DNA of 18,260 nt, taken from contig CATYEN010000049.1 of the NCBI GenBank assembly GCA_958405565.1, positions 1 through 18,260 of the forward strand, in the 5' to 3' direction. The translations under genes and the position numbers were made by a program. Of the stretch, positions 15,220 to 18,260 are shown one piece after another. The first letter of the stretch is position 1. Each line of letters starts with the position of its first letter. The DNA is from an uncultured Collinsella sp. GTDB taxonomy: Bacteria > Actinomycetota > Coriobacteriia > Coriobacteriales > Coriobacteriaceae. Under the pieces are notes generated by a model. That model did not search any database. It was not told the origin of the DNA and saw nothing but the letters and a program-made list of their open reading frames with translations.

Positions 15220-15642
15220 ATGGATACGACAAATAGCTCGCGCGAACTACATCTGACGGTGGCGAACGAAGACTACTTGGAGTGCATGGTTCGCATTGAA
15301 AGCGAAGAGGGGGAAACCAACGGCGTGCGATCGGTCGACATCGCGCAGCGCCTTGGCGTCTCCAAGGCATCGGTCAATAAAGCGGTTTCGGCGCTCAAGG
15401 CATCCGAGCTTGTCGAGCAATCGCACTACGGCAAGGTAATCCTGACCGGTCGCGGCCGCGAGGTTGGCACGGCTATCTGGTACCGTCATCGCCTCATCCG
15501 CACGTTTTTGGTTCAGGAGCTCGGTGTCGAATTTGAGCGAGCCGATTCCGAGGCCTGCATGATGGAGCATGCGCTATCCGAGGACACGATGAGCCGCTGG
15601 CTCGCCTATCTCGAAAAGCAGGGAATCAGCGTCGAGGAATAG
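15220..15642 (+). CDS. DtxR/MntR-family metal-dependent transcriptional regulator
   Basis: The 140-residue protein has an N-terminal winged helix (about 12-75; DIAQRLGVSKASVNKAVSALK is the recognition region) and a helical metal-binding dimerisation domain (about 80-135), with no SH3 domain, as in MntR. Ligand positions by family alignment are D18 and E21 (EDYLE), H90 (YRHRLIRTFL), C113, E116 and H117 (EACMMEH). D18 and E21 are as in MntR, while the Cys is as in iron-sensing DtxR, so the metal cannot be named with confidence. The start ATG 15220 is preferred because AAGGGA at 15205-15210 is 9 bases upstream; an ATG at 15199 is in frame but would lie nearly at the predicted transcription start. 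A -10 box, TAGAAT, lies at 15183-15188. The methyltransferase gene follows after 10 bases. Confidence 0.85.
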   Translation: MDTTNSSRELHLTVANEDYLECMVRIESEEGETNGVRSVDIAQRLGVSKASVNKAVSALKASELVEQSHYGKVILTGRGREVGTAIWYRHRLIRTFLVQELGVEFERADSEACMMEHALSEDTMSRWLAYLEKQGISVEE

Positions 15643-15652
15643 CGGGATATAT

Positions 15653-16546
15653 ATGGATACGAGTTATTACAACCGCTTTGGTGCCGAGGAACTTACGCGC
15701 CGCTTGTCGAGCGAGACCTTGTTGGCGCAGGGCCCCATGGGCAGTGTTCTGTTGAGTGAGTACGATGCCGCCGATATTCCACCGGCGTTTTGGAATCTGG
15801 CAGAGCCGCAGACCGTTTCTCGTATCCATCGCTTGTATGTCGCCGCCGGCGCGCAGGTACTCATTACCAATACCTTTCAGGCATCAAGCTATGCCCTCAA
15901 GCACGACCAGATTGCGCCGTCCGTGGCGGAGGTCAATCGCGGGGCCGTCGACGATGCCCGCCAGGCGCACCCTCAGCTGCTGCTGGGCTCGATGGGTCCG
16001 ATCGGTATTGAGTGGTTTGCCGAGGACTCTGCCGAGTTTCGTGAGATCCGAGGCATTGCGCGCGAACAGGCGCACGCCTTGCTCAATGCTGGTGTTGATG
16101 GTCTGCTGATCGAGACGGTGACGTCTATCCGTAATTTGCAGCCCATGCTTGCCGGCGCTCGAGATGCCGCTGACGGCATGCCTGTCCTGGTGAGTTTTGT
16201 CGTTGATGACAAAGGCGACCTGTTGGGCGATGGCCTCAACATCGAGGCAGCCGTTTTGTACGCCGAAAAACACGGCGCAAACTCGGTTGGTGTTAATTGC
16301 TGTTCGCTTGCGGCCGCGAACGCGGCGGTGCCCAGGATGGTTGCATCGGCGACTACTCCCGTCACGGTGCGTCCCAACGTGGGCGATCCGGTCCAGACTC
16401 AGGATGGCCCCGTATGGCACGAGAACCCCGAAGCTTTCGCGCGCGCATGCATCGAATGGAGACATGCCGGTGCCGCAATGGTGGGCAGTTGCTGTGGAAC
16501 CACGGCAATCACTACGGCAGCGATGGCCGAGGCGCTCGATATATAA
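15653..16546 (+). CDS. Homocysteine S-methyltransferase family protein (stand-alone Hcy domain)
   Basis: The family moves a methyl group to homocysteine to give methionine, with zinc activating the thiol. The 297 residues form one TIM-barrel Hcy-binding domain. Zinc ligands are visible as C216 in GVNCC and C280-C281 in GSCCGT. IHRLYVAAGAQVLITNTFQASS (about 58-79) is the typical second-strand region. The usual DGAMGT near the N-terminus is altered to QGPMGS (residues 26-31). No folate, cobalamin or reactivation module of MetH is attached, so it may use another methyl donor (for example S-methylmethionine) or a separately encoded cobalamin protein. It follows the DtxR/MntR-like gene by 10 bases, and a strong terminator follows it, so the two form a short operon. 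Confidence 0.85.
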   Translation: MDTSYYNRFGAEELTRRLSSETLLAQGPMGSVLLSEYDAADIPPAFWNLAEPQTVSRIHRLYVAAGAQVLITNTFQASSYALKHDQIAPSVAEVNRGAVDDARQAHPQLLLGSMGPIGIEWFAEDSAEFREIRGIAREQAHALLNAGVDGLLIETVTSIRNLQPMLAGARDAADGMPVLVSFVVDDKGDLLGDGLNIEAAVLYAEKHGANSVGVNCCSLAAANAAVPRMVASATTPVTVRPNVGDPVQTQDGPVWHENPEAFARACIEWRHAGAAMVGSCCGTTAITTAAMAEALDI

Positions 16547-16551
16547 AGGGC

Positions 16552-16580
16552 AAAACCGCTCCATACGGGGCGGTTTTTTT
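16552..16580 (+). terminator. Rho-independent terminator after the methyltransferase gene
   Basis: AAAACCGCTCC (16552-16562) pairs with GGGGCGGTTTT (16567-16577), 11 pairs with one G-T, around an ATAC loop. Seven T run from 16574 to 16580. It lies 5 bases after the stop codon and ends the regulator-methyltransferase operon. Confidence 0.92.
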
Positions 16581-16584
16581 ATTG

Positions 16585-16637
16585 CCTGCATGTCCTCGGC
16601 AGCATTTGCCCAAATGGTGAATGCTGGTGCCGGCAGG
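16585..16637. repeat. Imperfect dyad in the leader of the sugar-phosphate mutase gene
   Basis: CAGCATT (16600-16606) pairs with AATGCTG (16620-16626). Outside it, CGG (16597-16599) pairs with CCG (16630-16632), and CCTGC (16585-16589) pairs with GCAGG (16633-16637), with unpaired bases between the segments. CATTTG-CC-CAAATG (16603-16616) is a competing inner repeat. It lies in the 124-base gap between the terminator and the next start. Function is unknown. Confidence 0.35.
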
Positions 16638-16704
16638 TTGCCGAGTGTGTATCGCGGGTATACCTCATGCGTACCATGATCCAAACACTGTGAGGTGTCT
16701 GCGC

Positions 16705-18105
16705 GTGTGCGCGATAATTCATTTTGGAACTGACGGTTGGCGCGCTCGCGTCGATGAGGACTTCACTGCCGATAACGTTGCCCGTATCGCCGATGCCGTC
16801 GGCGAGTTGTGGCAAAAGACCAATCCGGGCAAAACGGTATATATAGGGTTCGACACTCGGCCCCTGGCGCGCGAGTTCGCTGAGCTTGCGGCGGGTGTGC
16901 TAGCAGCGCACGGGCTAGACGCCGTGCTCGCTTCGCGACCTGTTCCGACCCCTGCCCTTACGTGGGCGGCGGCTTATGACGGTGAGGCGTGCGGCGCGCT
17001 CATGGTGACGGGGTCCCATCATCCGCAGGGTTATCTGTGTCTCAAGATTCGCATGGGTGACGGCTCGACCGCCAACCAGGATGTCATCGAAGAGCTCGAA
17101 GAGACCATGGCTCCCGAGCCAATGGGGATCGAGGGGCAATATCGCACCGCGGATATCATTCCTGACTATATGCAAGCGGTGGCATCGTTTGTCGATGCCG
17201 AAGCCATCCGCGCCGCGCACCTGCGCGTGGTTGTTGACCCCATGGGCGGCGCAGCCCAGGGCTATCTAGCCGACTTGCTGCGCGAGCTTGGCGTTGAGGT
17301 GCACGAGATTCACGCCGGGCAGGCGCCTGACCAAGAAGATATCTGCCCCGACCCCGTTGAGCCGTGGGTGGACGCTTGCGAGCATACGGTTATCGAGGAC
17401 GGAGCTTGCGCTGGCCTGGTGACCGACGGCGACGCCGACCGTATCGGCGCGGTTGACGAGCGCGGCAGATATATACATCCGCATCAGATCATGGCGCTCG
17501 TTTTGGGCGACTTGGTTCAATTTCGTAATTTGGAGGGGCGCGTCGTCGTCAATCTTTCGTGCTCGACGCTCGTGCGTCGCATTGCCGAGGCGCTTGGCTG
17601 CCGCGTGACCGTCAAACCAGTCGGTTTCAAATATATAGCGGCAGAGATGAAGAAGGGTGGCGTCCTCATAGGCGGCGAAGAAGCCGGTGGTATCGGCATC
17701 GCCGCGCATATGCCCGAGCGCGATGGAATCCTCGCCTGTCTGATTCTGTGTGAGCTTATGGCAAAGACGGACGCGCCTTTGGGCGTTCTGGTCGACCAAC
17801 TCGAGGACAGATTTGGTAAGACGAGTTACGGTCGACGCGATTTGCGCCTTGAGGCCGAAGATGCCGAAACGTTACGAACCCTGCTGCCGGGCGTAAACCC
17901 CAAGTCGATTTGTGGCAAGGTACCGCAAAACGTTAGTCATATGGATGGCTTGCGTTTAGCATTCGAGGATGACACGTGGCTGCTGGTCCGTCCTAGCGGG
18001 ACCGAACCAGTGGTGCGCGTCTACGCCGAGGGGTTCTCGGTGGAAGAACGTGATGAGTTGCTCGATGCTGGCTGTGCTTTAGCTAGGGGGACGTATCCGC
18101 TCTAA
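16705..18105 (+). CDS. Phosphoglucomutase/phosphomannomutase family (alpha-D-phosphohexomutase)
   Basis: The family interconverts hexose 1- and 6-phosphates (glucose, mannose or glucosamine type), feeding nucleotide-sugar synthesis. The 466-residue protein contains all four domains: HFGTDGWRARV at the start (6-16), the catalytic phosphoserine S104 in MVTGSHHPQGY (a variant of the usual TASHNP), the Mg-binding VTDGDADRIG, the sugar-binding GGEEAGG, and the phosphate-binding RPSGTEPVVR near the end. The exact sugar cannot be told from the sequence. The start GTG 16705 is chosen because GAGGTG lies 7 bases upstream; an ATG at 16621 would add 28 residues unlike the family. The gene uses ATA, TTA, AGA and AGG codons, including three TAT-ATA pairs, more than the atp genes do. 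Confidence 0.93.
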   Translation: MCAIIHFGTDGWRARVDEDFTADNVARIADAVGELWQKTNPGKTVYIGFDTRPLAREFAELAAGVLAAHGLDAVLASRPVPTPALTWAAAYDGEACGALMVTGSHHPQGYLCLKIRMGDGSTANQDVIEELEETMAPEPMGIEGQYRTADIIPDYMQAVASFVDAEAIRAAHLRVVVDPMGGAAQGYLADLLRELGVEVHEIHAGQAPDQEDICPDPVEPWVDACEHTVIEDGACAGLVTDGDADRIGAVDERGRYIHPHQIMALVLGDLVQFRNLEGRVVVNLSCSTLVRRIAEALGCRVTVKPVGFKYIAAEMKKGGVLIGGEEAGGIGIAAHMPERDGILACLILCELMAKTDAPLGVLVDQLEDRFGKTSYGRRDLRLEAEDAETLRTLLPGVNPKSICGKVPQNVSHMDGLRLAFEDDTWLLVRPSGTEPVVRVYAEGFSVEERDELLDAGCALARGTYPL

Positions 18106-18260
18106 CCATGAGATTGCCTTATATAAAGAGATGCTCGGCGAGCGGTAGGTAACGGCTGGCAAACGTTAGTCGGATCCCAAGATGTGTAGGAAATGTGTAC
18201 GCCCAGATTCCCGCCCCCGGCGCCCCTCCGGTCTGGCAATATATCTCCTTGCCGCGCGGC
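18106..18260. other. Noncoding right edge
   Basis: I see no supportable gene here. ATGTGTA occurs twice (18182-18188 and 18193-18199), 11 bases apart. GGCAA/TTGCC could form a small stem near the end, and the last ten bases GCCGCGCGGC are a perfect palindrome cut by the window edge. It may be the upstream region of the next gene. Confidence 0.3.

Noticed and set aside
13639..17940. Shared 11-mer ACGTTAGTCAT near 13639 and near 17930
   Set aside because: The second copy is inside the mutase coding sequence and the match is short, so chance is the better explanation.
18101..18243. Minus-strand frame of about 44 codons starting at a TTG behind AAGGAG
   Set aside because: It ends inside the mutase stop region, has no recognisable sequence and a GC-rich composition; the ribosome-binding-like site alone is not enough.

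Overview
The window looks like a chromosomal segment from a high-GC Coriobacteriia actinobacterium, most likely Collinsella or a close relative. This is judged from the codon bias towards C/G-ending codons, the protein flavours, and a GGGGAC-type dispersed repeat that I associate from memory with Collinsella genomes. No search was run. The core gene order (end of prmC, tsaC, upp, an atpI-like gene, atpBEFHAGDC, murA) is the ancient prfA-prmC-tsaC ... atp ... murA neighbourhood known in Actinobacteria and partly in Bacillus. Two genes interrupt that order: a HicB-like regulator between prmC and tsaC, and glpK between tsaC and upp.

Layout, left to right. Positions 1-69 hold the last codons of a gene that reads like the PrmC C-terminus. 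Positions 85-587 hold an AT-rich promoter with a perfect palindrome, followed by an orphan HicB-type antitoxin fused to a winged-helix/AT-hook-like tail. Positions 722-3791 hold tsaC (tRNA t6A synthesis), glpK (glycerol kinase) and upp (uracil salvage). Positions 3792-4072 are noncoding, with two hairpins and the likely atp promoter. Positions 4073-10955 hold the complete F1Fo ATP synthase operon in the order I-a-c-b-delta-alpha-gamma-beta-epsilon. A strong terminator follows at 10992-11030, and murA starts only 13 bases after its T-tract with a TTG codon. A LytR-CpsA-Psr cell-wall ligase is coupled to murA.

Positions 13576-13851 are noncoding: a U-less hairpin, a tandem GGGGAC repeat, and a terminator that serves pepT on the minus strand. 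pepT (peptidase T) is divergent from a DtxR/MntR-type metal regulator. Between them lies a perfect 8-2-8 inverted repeat placed where both promoters would have their -35 regions. The regulator is followed at 10 bp by a stand-alone homocysteine S-methyltransferase and a strong terminator. A phosphoglucomutase/phosphomannomutase closes the coding part at 18105, and the last 155 bases hold no gene I can support.

The block mainly combines housekeeping functions: energy (ATP synthase), cell envelope (murA, LCP, sugar-phosphate mutase), translation fidelity (prmC, tsaC) and salvage (upp, glpK, pepT, homocysteine methylation). I see no CRISPR array, tRNA, rRNA, prophage or intact transposon. The points most worth a second look are the signal-peptide-like leader on AtpF, insertions in TsaC and AtpA, the orphan HicB with its own palindromic promoter, the shared operator between pepT and the DtxR-like gene, and the alternating GGGGAC repeat.
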